From the NCBI GenBank assembly GCA_964347475.1, contig CAYFYY010000006.1, positions 1 to 64,000 of the forward strand: a DNA stretch of 64,000 bases, read 5' to 3'. How positions within the stretch are numbered: the stretch's first letter is position 1; each line of letters starts with the position of its first letter. The position numbers and the translations under genes are program-made. The notes under the pieces were generated by a model. That model saw nothing but the letters and a program-made list of their open reading frames with translations, did not search any database and was not told where the DNA came from. The DNA is from GCA-020356105 sp964347475. Lineage in GTDB: Bacteria; Pseudomonadota; Alphaproteobacteria; UBA8366; JADFVY01. This document shows, one piece after another, positions 63,272 through 64,000 of this stretch.

Positions 63272-64000
63272 TCACAAGACTCGGTGCAGAAGATCATTCA
63301 CCATTACGAATATCATGAGGCTGACGACCAGCGCCAGCCCGATCTTGAAGCCGTATTCCTGGGCACGCTCGCCGAGGGGCCGCCCCCGAATTGCCTCAAC
63401 AGCGTAGAACGCAAGATGGCCACCATCAAGCACCGGGATGGGGAACAGATTGATCAGGCCAAGCGTTATCGAGAACAGCACCATCATGCCGATGAAGTCG
63501 ACGACGCCGCGTTTCGCGATCTTGCGCGAGACCTGCGCGATCATGATCGGTCCGCCCATCTCCTTGCTGTCCCGCAAGCCGACGGCGATCTGCGCAAGGC
63601 CGGTCAAGGTGCCTTCTGTAATCTCCGCGGACCGTTTCGTCGCCTGCCACAACGCCATGGTCGGGCCGTGGCGGACGATTGCCGTTGGTGGCGCCTGGGC
63701 GGCGATTCCGAGCTGGCCGACGATCCGCGTTTCGCCGTCGCTCTTGACTTCCACCGACTTGGGCGTCGCCGTCAGGGTCACCGTCGCTCCGTCACGCTGG
63801 ACCAGGAAGTCGAGCGGCCGTTCGGGCGCCGCCAGAACGATGTCGCGCAGATCCTCGAACCGGCCGACCGCCGTGTCGTCGATCTGCAGAACCCGATCGC
63901 CGGCCCGGAAACCGGCCGCCTCGGCGGCACTGTCCTCGACGACCTCTGCGACCACGGGCGGCATCAGCCCGACGCCGAGCGATCCGATGGTCTGCACCGT
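63272..64000 (-). CDS. rseP: RseP-like site-2 protease, C-terminal part (5' end outside window)
   Basis: About 242 residues are inside the window. A PDZ domain (SAAEAAGFRAGDRVLQID) precedes membrane helices with the metal-binding LDG motif in NLFPIPVLDGGHLAFYAVEAI and the final helix LALVVSLMIFVMVNDLL. The catalytic HExxH lies beyond the right edge. It cleaves membrane-bound anti-sigma factors and leftover signal peptides. 54 bases upstream of bamA; dxr and cdsA are expected further right. Confidence 0.92.
   Translation of the reverse strand, partial: TVQTIGSLGVGLMPPVVAEVVEDSAAEAAGFRAGDRVLQIDDTAVGRFEDLRDIVLAAPERPLDFLVQRDGATVTLTATPKSVEVKSDGETRIVGQLGIAAQAPPTAIVRHGPTMALWQATKRSAEITEGTLTGLAQIAVGLRDSKEMGGPIMIAQVSRKIAKRGVVDFIGMMVLFSITLGLINLFPIPVLDGGHLAFYAVEAIRGRPLGERAQEYGFKIGLALVVSLMIFVMVNDLLHRVL

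Overview
This is a GC-rich (mid-60s percent by eye) chromosomal segment of a Gram-negative alphaproteobacterium, most like the Rhodospirillales. The grounds are conserved gene order and family variants: ntrBC-ntrYX-trkA-dat-hfq-hflX in one run, a fused ispDF, a pyruvate dehydrogenase E1 beta with its own lipoyl domain, lpxI in place of lpxH, and the lexA/comEC/gltX/gltA/lpx/bamA block. I count 62 protein genes, two of them cut by the window edges. I see no rRNA, tRNA, CRISPR array, prophage or insertion sequence.

Layout. 1-4491 (+): tmk (3' end), holB, metG, tatD and a PhnP-like metallo-hydrolase. 4492-5480: a sparse stretch with a dif-like XerCD site (4524-4551), a small helix-turn-helix gene and a small unknown gene. 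5646-6464: mazG (+). 6483-19153 (-): a long run read leftwards, ntrB, ntrC, ntrY, ntrX, trkA, dat, a HAD phosphatase, hfq, hflX, an IMPase-like phosphatase and a beta-hydroxyacid dehydrogenase. 19306-22336: a CcsA-like membrane protein (-) facing ispDF, pgpA and a CinA-type amidase (+). 22317-36073 (-): an XRE regulator, a Coq10/RatA-like protein, lipA, lpdA, a cupin, pdhCBA, an FtsB-like protein, eno, kdsA, pyrG, secG and tpiA. 36280-39670 (+): ppiD and trpE. 39614-44500 (-): a divergent polysaccharide deacetylase and a copper cassette (cueR, copA, copZ). 44698-50228 (+): trpG, trpD, trpC, moaC, moeA and lexA, with a DUF1330 gene on the other strand inside. 50222-55438: comEC (-), gltX and gltA (+). 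55508-64000 (-): gloA and the envelope block lpxB, lpxI, lpxA, fabZ, lpxD, ompH, bamA, rseP (5' end outside).

How the genes work together. The ntr genes form two nitrogen/redox two-component systems read as one unit. lpdA, pdhA, pdhB and pdhC make the pyruvate dehydrogenase complex, and lipA next to lpdA supplies its lipoyl cofactor. The trp genes make tryptophan but trpE is parted from trpGDC by the copper cassette, whose promoter carries a textbook CueR site. The lpx-bam block builds lipid A and inserts outer-membrane proteins. lexA has SOS boxes over its own promoter.

The window is mainly housekeeping and I do not see a clear new multi-gene system. The most interesting signals are the dif-like site, which falls where gene orientation switches from all plus to mostly minus, the copper cassette splitting the trp genes with a second CueR-like dyad, a palindrome over the gltA -35 box, and short AT-rich rare-codon patches inside three otherwise GC-rich essential genes.
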